Shown: in pieces, positions 32,545 through 41,640 of the stretch
How positions within the stretch are numbered: position 1 is the first letter of the stretch
How the letters are laid out: every line of letters starts with the position of its first letter
Assembly (NCBI RefSeq): GCF_004115925.1
Contig: NZ_SDDX01000005.1
Coordinates: 1-64,000, forward strand
From: Lelliottia nimipressuralis
GTDB lineage: Bacteria; Pseudomonadota; Gammaproteobacteria; Enterobacterales; Enterobacteriaceae
Length of the DNA stretch: 64,000 nucleotides
Direction of reading: 5' to 3'
Program-made: the position numbers and the translations under genes
The notes under the pieces: generated by a model
The model's database searches: none
What the model was told of the DNA's origin: nothing
The model's input: only the letters and a program-made list of their open reading frames with translations

Positions 32545-32943
32545 TTACGCAGCAGGCTGTGCAGCTGGTTTAGCCGCTTCGTGTTTTACTGCTTTTTTGT
32601 GATGCTTTTTAGCAGCCTGAGCTTTCTGCTCTACAGCAGGTTTAGCAGCGGCTTTCTTGTGGTGTTTTTTCGCAGCCTGGGCTTTCTGCTCAGTTGGCGC
32701 AGCCGTAGTGGTGGTGGCGGCTGGTTTGGTTGCTGCTTTTTTGTGGTGCTTTTTAGCGGCCTGAGCTTTCTGCTCTACAGCGGCTTTCTTGTGTTTTTTG
32801 TGGTGTACAGTTTTTGCTGGCGCCGCTTTCGTGGTCGCAGCAGCAGCCGGAGCTGGGGTAGCAGACGTTGCAGCATCAGCAGCAAACGCAGCAGAAGACA
32901 GACCCATAGCAGCGGCAACAACCAGAGCTAATACTTTTTTCAT
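32545..32943 (-). CDS. asr: Acid shock protein Asr
   Basis: 132-residue periplasmic protein. Signal peptide [21 protein letters not shown] is followed by a basic, low-complexity chain built from repeats. [14 protein letters not shown] occurs three times, separated by Ala/Thr/Pro spacers. The His and Lys content fits a proton-buffering or chaperone role at low pH. Strongly acid-induced in E. coli through RstA; an RstA-type box lies about 105 bp upstream. Repeat number differs between species, so length is variable. Confidence 0.93.
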   Translation of the reverse strand: MKKVLALVVAAAMGLSSAAFAADAATSATPAPAAAATTKAAPAKTVHHKKHKKAAVEQKAQAAKKHHKKAATKPAATTTTAAPTEQKAQAAKKHHKKAAAKPAVEQKAQAAKKHHKKAVKHEAAKPAAQPAA

Positions 32944-33047
32944 TCTCATACCCTCGAATTTGGTTTCTTATTTAACCCCACTGCGGGGCCGTTGAAATAA
33001 CTATATCCTTATGAATTCGAGGCTTCCGTGAGTCATTGGTATCGGCG

Positions 33048-33061
33048 TGTAACGGAATGTA
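33048..33061 (-). promoter_or_regulatory. RstA-type box upstream of asr
   Basis: Reading toward asr the site is TACATTCCGTTACA, matching the RstA consensus TACATNTNGTTACA at all but one defined position. It ends about 105 bp before the asr start, a suitable activator site; TATAGT near 33000 may be the -10 box. Confidence 0.65.
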
Positions 33062-33092
33062 CAGCGCCGGGTACACGCCCCGGCGCGGGGGA

Positions 33093-34577
33093 TTACAGAT
33101 AGCGGGAGGTGAGGTGGTCGCGGAAGTAGCGGCTGTTAAGATCTTCCCCCGTGGCCTGGGTAATCAGTTGCGAAGTGGTGAAGCGGCTGCCGTGCTGCCA
33201 GATGTTCTGGTTCAGCCAGTCAAACAGCGCCGAGAAATCACCCTCCGCAACAGAAGACTCCAGCCCCGGCAGCGCCGTTTTCGCCGCACTGAACAGCTGT
33301 GCGGCATACATCGCCCCTAGCGTATATGACGGGAAGTAGCCAAAGCCGCCGTCGGTCCAGTGGATATCCTGCATACAGCCGTTGCGGTAGTTATCTTTTG
33401 TCGACAACCCAAGCCACGCCTGCATTTTCTCGTCCCACAGGGCCGGGATGTCGTCCACTTCGATTTCACCGTTGATCAGCGCGCGTTCAATTTCGTAACG
33501 CAATACCACGTGCGCCGGATAGCTCACTTCATCCGCATCAACACGGATATAGCCCGGTTTCACGCGCTGGTTCCAGGCGATGAAGTTCTCTTCACTAAAC
33601 GCCGCCTGACTGCCAAAGCGGGTATGTACCGCCGGGAGCAGATGTTTCAGGAACGCATTGCTGCGGCCCAGCTGCATCTCGAAGAACAGGCTTTGCGATT
33701 CGTGGATGGCGGTGGAGCGCGCCAGAGCGACGGGCTGGCCGAGCCAGTTGCGCGGCAGATTTTGCTCATAGCGCGCATGGCCGGTTTCGTGCACCACACC
33801 AAACAGGGCGCTCAGCAGCTCGTCTTCATCGTAACGCGTGGTGATGCGCACATCTTCCGGCACGCCGCCGCAGAACGGATGGGCGCTGACGTCGAGACGC
33901 CCGGCGTTAAAATCGAAGCCCAGCATTTTCATCGCTTCCAGCCCCAGATCACGCTGAACGGCGGTCGGGAAAGGGCCTTGTGGCGGAACGAACGATTTTT
34001 GTGACTGCTTCTCTACCACTTGCGCCAGCAGATCGGGCAGCCAGGATTTCAGATCGCCAAACAGCACGTCGAGGCGGGCGCTGGTCATGTCTGGCTCGAA
34101 GATATCAAGCAGAGCGTCGTATGGGGTGCAGCCCTTGGCTTCGGCACGCAGACGCGCCTCTTCACGGCTGAACTTAACCACCTCTTTCAGGTTGGCTGAA
34201 AAACCCTGCCAGTCGTTAGCCGGACGCTGGGTGCGCCAGGCGTGTTCACATTTGCTCCCGGCGAGAGACTTGGCTTCCACCAGCGATTCCGGCAGCAGGG
34301 AGGCCTGCTGGAAATGGCGCGTCATTTCGCGCAGGTTGGCGCGTTCAACGTCATTAAGATCTTCACTTTCGGCAGCGGCCAGCCAGTCGCCCACTTTTTT
34401 ATCCGTCAGAATTTGATGCTGTAACACGCTCATTTCCGCCAGTGCTTCCCCACGCGCCTGGCTCCCGCCCGGCGGCATCATTGCGAACATGTCCCAGCTG
34501 GCGATGGAGGAGAGATGGGAGAAACGGGAGAGACGCTGGAACGTGCGGGTGAGTTGTTGGTAGTTGTTGTTATTCAT
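33093..34577 (-). CDS. M32-family metallocarboxypeptidase (Taq type)
   Basis: 494-residue zinc carboxypeptidase of family M32. The zinc motif HETGH lies in GVVHETGHARYEQNLP, the downstream Glu in STAIHESQSLFFEMQ, and the family segment WTDGGFGYFPSYTLGAMYAAQ near the C-terminus. No signal peptide, so cytoplasmic peptide turnover is likely. Family members remove C-terminal residues with broad specificity. Absent from E. coli K-12. GAGGACCTC precedes the ATG. Confidence 0.92.
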   Translation of the reverse strand: MNNNNYQQLTRTFQRLSRFSHLSSIASWDMFAMMPPGGSQARGEALAEMSVLQHQILTDKKVGDWLAAAESEDLNDVERANLREMTRHFQQASLLPESLVEAKSLAGSKCEHAWRTQRPANDWQGFSANLKEVVKFSREEARLRAEAKGCTPYDALLDIFEPDMTSARLDVLFGDLKSWLPDLLAQVVEKQSQKSFVPPQGPFPTAVQRDLGLEAMKMLGFDFNAGRLDVSAHPFCGGVPEDVRITTRYDEDELLSALFGVVHETGHARYEQNLPRNWLGQPVALARSTAIHESQSLFFEMQLGRSNAFLKHLLPAVHTRFGSQAAFSEENFIAWNQRVKPGYIRVDADEVSYPAHVVLRYEIERALINGEIEVDDIPALWDEKMQAWLGLSTKDNYRNGCMQDIHWTDGGFGYFPSYTLGAMYAAQLFSAAKTALPGLESSVAEGDFSALFDWLNQNIWQHGSRFTTSQLITQATGEDLNSRYFRDHLTSRYL

Positions 34578-34795
34578 GAGGTCCTCGTGTCGGAATCGGG
34601 CGATGGTTCTGGCAATGTAACAGATATGCGCGTTTCTGACACGACGGTGAGTTAATCAACAGTGAATATTCATCTCATGGCGTATTCATGAATTTCAGCG
34701 CTGAATTGTGGAATATATATCCTGACGGGGGCGGGGCTTTTCGTGACCTGTAATATGACTAAAACTCACCGCAATTTTCATACTCGGTGCGGCGC

Positions 34796-34824
34796 AACAA
34801 AAAAAGATGAGCATAAATGCCCAT
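34796..34824 (-). terminator. Terminator after the alkene reductase gene
   Basis: On the minus strand GATGGGCAT-TT-ATGCTCATC is followed by TTTTTTTG. The hairpin begins about 20 bases past the stop. Confidence 0.8.
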
Positions 34825-34845
34825 CCTCTCTCTTCGTGCGAGAAA

Positions 34846-35904
34846 TTAGTGCATTGCAGGATAATCCGTATATCCTTCGGCACCACCACCATAGAACGTT
34901 GCCGGATCGGCATTGTTCAGCGGTGCCCCTGTTTTAATACGACGGGTAAAGTCTGGATTAGCCAAAATCATCTGGCCATAGGATTCCAGTTCAGCAAATT
35001 CGGACTCGACATCATCGCCGATGGCTTCTCTGCTTTTGCCTGGCCGATTCAGTATCAGCGATTGGGACCACAATGCCCGCAGCTCGCTAAGCAATTCCTC
35101 ATTGCCCATATGCATAATATGCAGGTAGCTCAGTCCGAGTTTATTTAGCTCAGCCACCAGATAACGATAAAGCGTCGGGCCTTCTTCACCTTCATCAATA
35201 CCCCAGATCTTGCTGCCCGGCGACAGACGGATTGCCGTTTTATCTGCACCAATCTCATCGGCGATGGCTGCAGCCACCTCCAGCGCAAATCGGGCTCGAT
35301 TCTCAATGGAACCACCATATTCATCTGTGCGCTGGTTAGCGCTCGGTGTCAAAAATTGATGTATCAAATAGGCATTAGCACCGTGGATTTCCACGCCGTC
35401 TGCGCCAGCTTCAATCGCGCGTCTGGCTGCGTAACGAAAATCAGCCACGGTGCTGGCGATTTCTGCCGTTGTCAGTTCTCGTGGCACCGGAATATCCTGC
35501 ATCCCGGTTGCTGTAAACATCTGTACACCGGGAGCAATGGCGGACGGCGCTACGCCCTGACGATGGTGCGGGGTGTTGTCAGGATGATTCATACGCCCGA
35601 CATGCATAAGCTGAATGAACATATGTCCACCCTGACGGTGAACGGCTGAAGTGATAGTTTTCCAGCCGACCACGTGCGCGTCGGTGTAAATACCCGGCGT
35701 CATCAAATATCCCTGTCCGTCATCGCTGGGTTGTGTCCCTTCTGCAATGATAAGACCCACACCGGCGCGCTGTGCGTAATATTCAACCGCAAGAGCACCC
35801 GGCGTGCCATCATATTCAGCACGGCTGCGAGTCATGGGGGCCATAACCAGGCGGTTGTTAAGGGTTAATTTCCCGAGTGTGAATGGGGTAAATATTTTAT
35901 TCAT
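34846..35904 (-). CDS. Alkene reductase, old yellow enzyme family (NemA-like)
   Basis: 352-residue FMN-dependent TIM barrel that reduces activated C=C bonds (and often nitrate esters or N-ethylmaleimide) with NAD(P)H. FMN-binding and active-site motifs: VMAPMTRSRA at the N-terminus, the substrate-binding HGAN of EIHGANAYLIHQFL, then RTDEYGGSIENR. Shorter than and distinct from E. coli NemA, so no symbol is given. First gene of a run of accessory genes; closed by a terminator. Confidence 0.9.
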   Translation of the reverse strand: MNKIFTPFTLGKLTLNNRLVMAPMTRSRAEYDGTPGALAVEYYAQRAGVGLIIAEGTQPSDDGQGYLMTPGIYTDAHVVGWKTITSAVHRQGGHMFIQLMHVGRMNHPDNTPHHRQGVAPSAIAPGVQMFTATGMQDIPVPRELTTAEIASTVADFRYAARRAIEAGADGVEIHGANAYLIHQFLTPSANQRTDEYGGSIENRARFALEVAAAIADEIGADKTAIRLSPGSKIWGIDEGEEGPTLYRYLVAELNKLGLSYLHIMHMGNEELLSELRALWSQSLILNRPGKSREAIGDDVESEFAELESYGQMILANPDFTRRIKTGAPLNNADPATFYGGGAEGYTDYPAMH

Positions 35905-36159
35905 TTTTCTTTTCCTGTAGGCTGAAAAATAAAGGCGGTAAATTCCCTGAGATAATAAAAAGAAATTAATTCAGCAGCCCGGCATGCTGAGGGGAAATGT
36001 AAAGGTAATAACGCTCAACGGATAAAGGGTGAACATCAAAAAAAATATAAGAGTATCACGGCGCTTTCTGTGGGGATGATATACGCTGACGTATATTTCC
36101 ACTGTTCATTCCACCACAGAAAGATTTTGCTGCCGGGTCAGTGGCCAAAAGCTCAGTGT

Positions 36160-36741
36160 TTACTGGAAAGATTCCATTAATACCTGAACCAGTTTTTCAC
36201 CCTGCGGTGTCGCCCAGCTTCCTGCCAGCTCAGCAATCAGCTGGTTCGTTGTGGTAAGCGTGATGCCATTCTTATCCATACGGCGCAGGGCGATGTCGTC
36301 GGCCATTTTGGTTGGAGAAGCACCGGCGTCCGCAACAACCTGCACGTCAAACCCGGCTGCAACCAGCGACAGCGCCGGGTATACCGTACAGACGTCGTTA
36401 GTTACGCCCGCAATAATCAGTTTTTTTCTGCCGGTTGCGTGAACGGCGGCGGCAAAGTTCTCATCGTCCATGGCATTCACAATGCCCATGCGTTTGATTC
36501 GTGCTTCAAATTCTTCTGGCAGAATGGATTTCAGTTCTTCAAGCAGCGGCCCCTGCGCATATTCTTCCATGCTGGAGGTAAGCACCACCGGCATATCCAG
36601 AATGGCGGCAGATTTAGCCAGCATCAGTGCATTGCGTTTAAGTTCGTCAAACGCCATCGATTTAGCCCAGCCCATCGTCCCGACCTGATGGTCAATCAAC
36701 AGCATGGCGGCATTGTCAGCGGTGAATTTTTCAAAGCTCAT
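36160..36741 (-). CDS. Isochorismatase-fold hydrolase (YcaC-like)
   Basis: 193-residue cysteine hydrolase. The Asp of MLLIDHQVG, Lys in the centre and nucleophile Cys of IAGVTNDVCTVYPAL make the typical triad of the YcaC branch, whose substrate is unknown. GAGGA precedes the ATG. Divergent from a LysR gene that may control it. Confidence 0.85.
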   Translation of the reverse strand: MSFEKFTADNAAMLLIDHQVGTMGWAKSMAFDELKRNALMLAKSAAILDMPVVLTSSMEEYAQGPLLEELKSILPEEFEARIKRMGIVNAMDDENFAAAVHATGRKKLIIAGVTNDVCTVYPALSLVAAGFDVQVVADAGASPTKMADDIALRRMDKNGITLTTTNQLIAELAGSWATPQGEKLVQVLMESFQ

Positions 36742-36892
36742 AAAGGTAATCCTCTTTTGTGGTTAACTGACTGAGATAGCTAGTATTTATCAGAGTTTGT
36801 GCAGGTATCTCCTACGAATGACTAAAGTATAGCTCTGTTAATTTTTGGGATAAATAGCTAAAATCAGAATTGAATATTCCATCAATGGCACA

Positions 36893-37786
36893 ATGAATAT
36901 GGAACTTCTTAACCACATGTCCTACTTTGTCGAGGTCGTCAAAGCGCGCAGTTTTCGTGGCGCAGCTCAGGCTCTCGGCATGCCGAACTCCACCCTGTCC
37001 CGCAAAATAAATGAGCTTGAAAAGTTTATCGGCCTCAGGCTGTTACACCGGACGACGCGCAAGATTGAGCTGACTGAAGCGGGGCAGATCTATTACGAAC
37101 GAAGCCGGCGCATTATTGATGAAGCGCGTCTGGCACATGAGCAGCTCGGTTCTCTCCTGGCTCAGCCACAGGGCATGTTGCGGGTCTCTTTGCCGGCCGA
37201 TTTTGCGGTAGTTATTCTCGCACCGCTCATCAAAGCGTTTTCGGACTGCCATCCGGGGATAAGCTTCGATTTTGATTTAACCCCGAGAAATGTCGATTTG
37301 GTTTCGGAACCCTATGATCTGGCTATTCGCATGGGAAGTTTGCCTGATTCCGGTCTTATTGCGCGAAAGCTCGGCTCGCTCCCTCGCAGCCTCTATGCCT
37401 CCCCGGCGTATTTACGTCGTAACGGCACGCCCGACAATCCTGATGAACTGACACATCATGAATGTATTGCTATGCGCCAGGACAAGCCCGGCCACTGGTT
37501 ATTACAGCGTAAAGAAGATGAAATTAGCATCACGCCGACCGGGCGTTTTCAGATGAACAGCATTGGTATGATGCGTCGTTTTGCCGAGATGGGCGCTGGC
37601 ATTGCAATCCTGCCGGATAAAATTGTCGAGGAAGATGTTATCGATAATAAACTGACACGGGTTTTGCCTGACTGGCAGGCAGAAGAGGTCACCATTTATG
37701 CGCTGACTGAGACACGTCTGTTACCTGCAAAAGCTCAGGTATTCATTGAATTTCTGCGCGAGAAATTAAGCGAAAAAACGGACTGA
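36893..37786 (+). CDS. LysR-family transcriptional regulator
   Basis: 297 residues, HTH at about 5-62 (YFVEVVKARSFRGAAQALGMPNSTLSRKINELEK) and effector domain from about 90. It belongs to the branch whose HTH reads SRKI-ELE, often controlling neighbouring oxidoreductases. Divergent from the isochorismatase gene with a 150-bp gap, the usual layout for a LysR and its target. Two in-frame ATGs begin the ORF. Confidence 0.85.
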   Translation: MNMELLNHMSYFVEVVKARSFRGAAQALGMPNSTLSRKINELEKFIGLRLLHRTTRKIELTEAGQIYYERSRRIIDEARLAHEQLGSLLAQPQGMLRVSLPADFAVVILAPLIKAFSDCHPGISFDFDLTPRNVDLVSEPYDLAIRMGSLPDSGLIARKLGSLPRSLYASPAYLRRNGTPDNPDELTHHECIAMRQDKPGHWLLQRKEDEISITPTGRFQMNSIGMMRRFAEMGAGIAILPDKIVEEDVIDNKLTRVLPDWQAEEVTIYALTETRLLPAKAQVFIEFLREKLSEKTD

Positions 37787-37910
37787 CAGAGAATAGTCTA
37801 CTTTTTTGCTTAATCTGAACCGAATGGCACAAACGGGAAGACGTCTCGCTCTACTAACCTGCACTATCTCCGTCAACGTTTCATGGATCGCCAATACAGG
37901 AGCAGGTTGA

Positions 37911-38657
37911 ATGTTGCGAGGTAAAAGAGCGGTTGTCACCGGAGGTGGCAGTGGGTTTGGTCAGGCATTGGTTGTCTGGCTGGCTCGCGAAGGGGTTGAC
38001 GTGGAATTTTGCGCGCGGCGGCCAGAAGATATTCAGACAACCTGCGGTATCGTCTCAGCAGAAGGCGGGAAGGCAAGGGGCTATGTCTGTGATTTAACCC
38101 ATGAGGCATCCATAGAAGAGTTCGCAGGGCTAATAACAAATTCAGATGCACCGGTCGATATCCTTATTCTCAACGCCGCACAATGGTTGTCCGGGGAATT
38201 AGAGGATCAACCCGCATCAGAATGCATTGCTACCATTAGCTCTGGTCTTACAGGCTCGATTTTACTCACTCAGGCTTTACTTCCCTGCTTAAGACGTTCC
38301 AGCTCGGCTGATATTATTTCCATCATCTCAGCATGTGGTATTCCTGGCTTTACAGATTCAATTGCACATCCGGCATTTTTTGCGAGTAAGCATGGTCTGA
38401 GCGGTTTTACGCAGACGCTGTCACACCAGCTTGCAAAGGAGAATATTCGCGTCACCGGTCTGTATCCACCCGATTTTGAAATGACCGATTTAAATGAACT
38501 GCCGAATGGCACGGTTAAAATGGGTGAGGCGTTGTTGAACGGGCGTTCAATCTGGGAAGCGGTACGTTTTGTATTGATACAGCCCCGAAGCTGCCATGTG
38601 AGTACCCTCTATTTTCAGGGACCTACGCGGGAGAATGTAGTACGCCGAAACGGATAA
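37911..38657 (+). CDS. Short-chain dehydrogenase-like protein lacking catalytic Tyr
   Basis: 248 residues with a Rossmann core: TGGGSGFG at 10-17 binds the nucleotide, NAA at 88-90 stands for NAG, Ser near 137-140 and Lys at 160. The residue four before the Lys, normally the catalytic Tyr of YxxxK, is Phe156 (AFFASK); the codon is TTT. The protein may bind cofactor but not perform ordinary SDR chemistry, or use another residue. Substrate unknown. AGCAGG precedes the ATG. Confidence 0.8.
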   Translation: MLRGKRAVVTGGGSGFGQALVVWLAREGVDVEFCARRPEDIQTTCGIVSAEGGKARGYVCDLTHEASIEEFAGLITNSDAPVDILILNAAQWLSGELEDQPASECIATISSGLTGSILLTQALLPCLRRSSSADIISIISACGIPGFTDSIAHPAFFASKHGLSGFTQTLSHQLAKENIRVTGLYPPDFEMTDLNELPNGTVKMGEALLNGRSIWEAVRFVLIQPRSCHVSTLYFQGPTRENVVRRNG

Positions 38658-38752
38658 TCCCAGGTTGTCATCTGTCTCTGCTTTTCATTTATAACTGCAT
38701 GCATTTTACTTTTCGCAGACCTGGCTGCGGGTGCCAGGCGCGGATATCAGCG

Positions 38753-39217
38753 TCATTTTGCAGCAGTAAACACAGCTGAACCTTCAAGTATTTCAATGAT
38801 CAAATCGGCTGGAAAGATGATTTCAGTGGTCTGTCTCAGCTCTTCGATTGTCCACCAGTGGTGCTCGCGAATGAGGTTCTTTTCATTGCTGCTCCATCCT
38901 GAGCGGTCGATATCCCATTGATCTGCATGAATAATAAAGAAACTCTCTTCGGCGAGAACAGTCTCCCCACTCGGCAGCATCATTTCGAAGGTTCTGGCGG
39001 CTATCTGCGGACCTGCTAAGTCTCTTGTCAGGCCCGTCTCTTCACGTAATTCGCGCAACGCAGCCTGCTCGAAAGATTCATTGTGCTCAAGCCCTCCACC
39101 AGGCGTTGCCCAGTAGGTCTTTCCACGCAGAGCGTCATCGTTATGGCAGAAGCAAAAGAGCAAAACGCGATTCTCAGGCGAAAGAACGATCAACCGGGAT
39201 GACGGGCGAGTGCGCAC
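38753..39217 (-). CDS. NUDIX hydrolase
   Basis: 154 residues from a GTG start with an excellent SD (AGGAGG). The Nudix box GGLEHNESFEQAALREL followed by REETGL is complete, so metal-dependent hydrolysis of a nucleoside-diphosphate-linked compound is expected. Substrate unknown. The N-terminal RPSSRLIVLSPENRVLLF is the usual first strand. Confidence 0.88.
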   Translation of the reverse strand: MRTRPSSRLIVLSPENRVLLFCFCHNDDALRGKTYWATPGGGLEHNESFEQAALRELREETGLTRDLAGPQIAARTFEMMLPSGETVLAEESFFIIHADQWDIDRSGWSSNEKNLIREHHWWTIEELRQTTEIIFPADLIIEILEGSAVFTAAK

Positions 39218-39328
39218 AAAGCCTCCTGAAATAACGTGTTAATCCCAACAACTCATAAAATATAGTAGCTATACATATACACTGAGTTACCAGGTAATAC
39301 AGGTGGGATACTTTACAGGATAATCATT

Positions 39329-39733
39329 ATGCACTCACATCCGTTACGTCAGATTATCGAATCTTGTGACAGAGCAATTTCCGCTAAAGACTTTGACTCT
39401 CTGATGGAGAATTACGCTGAGGATGCTGCTCTGGTGGTGAAGCCGGGATTAACCGTCACAGGTAAAGAGAATATCCGTAAAGCGTTTATCGCCATCTCTG
39501 ATTATTTTCAGGATCAACTTATTGTTGAGCAGGGAGAGATGCAGGTGATCGAAGGGGGCGGTAATGCGCTCGTTATTATGGAAACTGTACTTCGCTTTCC
39601 TGATGGCAAGGGGGGAACGGTCGAAACCACACGTCGTGCGACCTATGTTTTCAGGCAGGAAGCGGGGGAGCATTGGCTGTGTACAATCGATAATTCCTAT
39701 GGCACTTCTCTGTTAGATCCTGTGACGGCCTGA
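39329..39733 (+). CDS. SnoaL/NTF2-like protein (DUF4440 type)
   Basis: 134-residue cone-shaped alpha+beta barrel protein: helix HPLRQIIESCDRAISAKDFDSLMENYAEDAALV followed by sheet and TTRRATYVFRQEAGEHWLCTIDNSYGTSL. NTF2-like proteins serve as small enzymes or binding proteins; no function can be set. AGGATAATC precedes the ATG; 15 bases separate it from the next gene, so both probably share a transcript. Confidence 0.75.
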   Translation: MHSHPLRQIIESCDRAISAKDFDSLMENYAEDAALVVKPGLTVTGKENIRKAFIAISDYFQDQLIVEQGEMQVIEGGGNALVIMETVLRFPDGKGGTVETTRRATYVFRQEAGEHWLCTIDNSYGTSLLDPVTA

Positions 39734-39748
39734 AGAGAGGAGGGTACA

Positions 39749-40474
39749 GTGAAGGGAACTCAACCCTCTCGCCCTGGCAGGTCTGCTATGGACGCCACCC
39801 GTCTGCAAAATGCGTACAGCGCGACGAATCAGAAAACCCTCGCGCTCTGGCGGGAAAACCCCGCTATCGGAGAGATCAGGAAACAGCATTACTACGATCC
39901 TGACAAACTGGCGCTTGCAACGGGCATACAGCCGGTATTGCCCGAGCCTGTGGTATGCCTCATTCGCGAACTGGAGCAACGCACGGAGGGCGATCGACTG
40001 GCCGATGTTCTCCCTGTCAGTAGCGTCCATTTTACTTTTCTGCCTCTGACTCTGCCGCTGTATGAAGAAAAGGAGTCGCTGCCGGAAAAAACAGGGCAGT
40101 TGACCGATATCTGGCGTGAATATCAGGGAAAGCACATTGTGATCCGGCAGCTAAGGCTGGTGGCACTGCCCAGTCAATTACTGCTGGCAGGTATCCCCGA
40201 TGATCCCGCCATTGCCCTGCGCCAGTCATTCTGCGAGAGCGTTTTAAATTCCCAATGGAAAGATGAGCTGCTGCTGCGCCATACGGGCAGCCCTTTGCCC
40301 GCTCCGTTCTGGCACAGCACACTGTTGCGATATAGCGCAGCGTTTTTACCCATGCAACTGCGCGAGTTTTTTGTCCGGCATCAGACGGTCGATTTCGGCG
40401 AAGTTTCGGGAGCGTTGGCGTTAGCGAGAGTTAACTATAATTGGACTAAGTGCTTAATAAATAAGTTCGAATGA
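39749..40474 (+). CDS. Unrecognised protein with two HxT motifs (2H phosphoesterase-like?)
   Basis: 241 residues from GTG; GAGAGGAGGG is the SD. No known family comes to mind. Two HxT motifs, HFT at 94-96 and HST at 189-191, each begin or end a predicted strand about 95 residues apart, the pattern of the LigT/2H phosphoesterase fold, in which the two His-Thr pairs form the active site. Downstream of an NTF2-like gene with 15 bases between. The fold assignment is an inference. Confidence 0.55.
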   Translation: MKGTQPSRPGRSAMDATRLQNAYSATNQKTLALWRENPAIGEIRKQHYYDPDKLALATGIQPVLPEPVVCLIRELEQRTEGDRLADVLPVSSVHFTFLPLTLPLYEEKESLPEKTGQLTDIWREYQGKHIVIRQLRLVALPSQLLLAGIPDDPAIALRQSFCESVLNSQWKDELLLRHTGSPLPAPFWHSTLLRYSAAFLPMQLREFFVRHQTVDFGEVSGALALARVNYNWTKCLINKFE

Positions 40475-40588
40475 TGTCAGTGGTTGAAAAATGTTTAACA
40501 ACGGGCACTAATCAGATTGTTGATATCAGGTTATCGCGTTCGTTATCTCTGGCTGCTTTAATACCAGGTGACAGGAGTTTCAACGAGG

Positions 40589-40954
40589 ATGAACGCCATG
40601 CTGCTGGAAAAGCTGGAAGCACTTGAATGCACTCTTCATGGGATCAAACGGAACGACCTTGAATGGCTTGAGCACATACTTCATCCTGAGTTCAAGGAAA
40701 TTACACGCTCGGGCGTCCTGGTGACTCGTGAGGAGACGATAGCGTCTCTTATGGGTGAAGAATGTGTCCCGGCCATTCTCAGCAACGACTTTCGGCTCAT
40801 CAGCATTCGCGAGGATTTCGCCATCTTGCATTACAGGACGTTTCATCCGGATGGTAGTCGCGTTTCCCTTCGTTCATCGTGCTGGGCGCGTTCTGATAAT
40901 GGGCAATGGAAGTTAGTTTTTCATCAGGGAACCCCGGAGCCGAAGAAAGTTTAG
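40589..40954 (+). CDS. NTF2-like protein (DUF4440)
   Basis: 121 residues from the ATG at 40589 (a GTG seven codons earlier is possible). Pattern of the DUF4440 family: LEALECTLHGIKRNDLEWLEHILHPEFKEITRSGVLVTREETI, then HYRTF and SSCWARSDNGQWKLVFHQGTP. Possible small-molecule binding or hydrolysis; role unknown. It is the second NTF2-type gene in 1.3 kb. Confidence 0.75.
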   Translation: MNAMLLEKLEALECTLHGIKRNDLEWLEHILHPEFKEITRSGVLVTREETIASLMGEECVPAILSNDFRLISIREDFAILHYRTFHPDGSRVSLRSSCWARSDNGQWKLVFHQGTPEPKKV

Positions 40955-40994
40955 ACGCGGAACAGTAAAGTCTGCTCTGTGCTAAGAGCAGCAC

Positions 40995-41576
40995 TCAGGA
41001 TGCTTTTTCATTTACTGTCATGATGAATGTGAGTGAACTTTTACCCCGGTTCTCATAGAAATGCGGGACGTCGGTTCTGGCCGTTGCTGAACAGCCGGTA
41101 TTCACCGAATACAGGTGCTCCTGTACGCCAAGCGTAAGCGTCCCCTGTTGTACATAAAACAGTTCAAGCGTTCCCTGCGGGTGACCGGCTGAAGCAAATT
41201 TTTCCCCCGGCTGCATTTCCCACATCCATAGCTCGGTCATATCGGGGCCGCCAGAACCTGCGAGCAGTCGTGCTCTTCCCCCTTTTTCACCATTCCAAAG
41301 CTCAGGGATCTCATCTTCAGCAATAAGATGCACGGTCGGTTTGGAACTGACATCAACAAAATCCGCTACTGAAACGCCCATCGCAGCAGCCAGGCGGCAT
41401 AGCAGGGCGATGCTGGGATTTGCCCTGCACCCCTCAATCTCAACCAGAGCGCCCTTACTGACGCCCGCCCGGCGGGACAGCTCATCGAGTGATATTTTCT
41501 TTTGCTTACGGTAAAGCTTAATCCGCTGCGATACGGCTTCGTTAACGGTATTCACAATCGAATTTGCATCGGTCAT
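40995..41576 (-). CDS. XRE-cupin transcriptional regulator
   Basis: 193 residues from MTDANSIVNT. HTH_3 domain at about 14-68 (ISLDELSRRAGVSKGALVEIEGCRANPS) and a C-terminal cupin at about 105-190 (LFYVQQGTLTLGVQEHLYSVNTG, then VPHFYENRG). Such regulators sense a small ligand in the cupin and usually control a neighbouring gene. The start at 41576 is chosen over 41597 because that leaves three of the four GGTCATT repeats upstream of the gene. Divergent from the B3/B4 gene. Confidence 0.85.
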   Translation of the reverse strand: MTDANSIVNTVNEAVSQRIKLYRKQKKISLDELSRRAGVSKGALVEIEGCRANPSIALLCRLAAAMGVSVADFVDVSSKPTVHLIAEDEIPELWNGEKGGRARLLAGSGGPDMTELWMWEMQPGEKFASAGHPQGTLELFYVQQGTLTLGVQEHLYSVNTGCSATARTDVPHFYENRGKSSLTFIMTVNEKAS

Positions 41577-41627
41577 TAAATTGACTTTTTTGGTCATTGG
41601 TCATTATCATGGAGTAAATTGGTCATT
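41571..41627. promoter_or_regulatory. Operator-like array of four GGTCATT repeats
   Basis: GGTCATT occurs at 41571, 41592, 41599 and 41621, all in the same orientation; the last three are in the longer form TTGGTCATT. Spacings are 21, 7 and 22 bp, so two pairs stand two helical turns apart. The array fills the gap between the XRE-cupin gene and the B3/B4 gene and is a likely binding site for that regulator. Confidence 0.55.
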
Positions 41628-41640
41628 ACAGGATTATCAC

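Noticed and set aside
32539-32931. Plus-strand ORF rich in Ser/Phe/Arg opposite asr
   Set aside because: Low-complexity shadow of the Lys/His/Ala repeats of asr.
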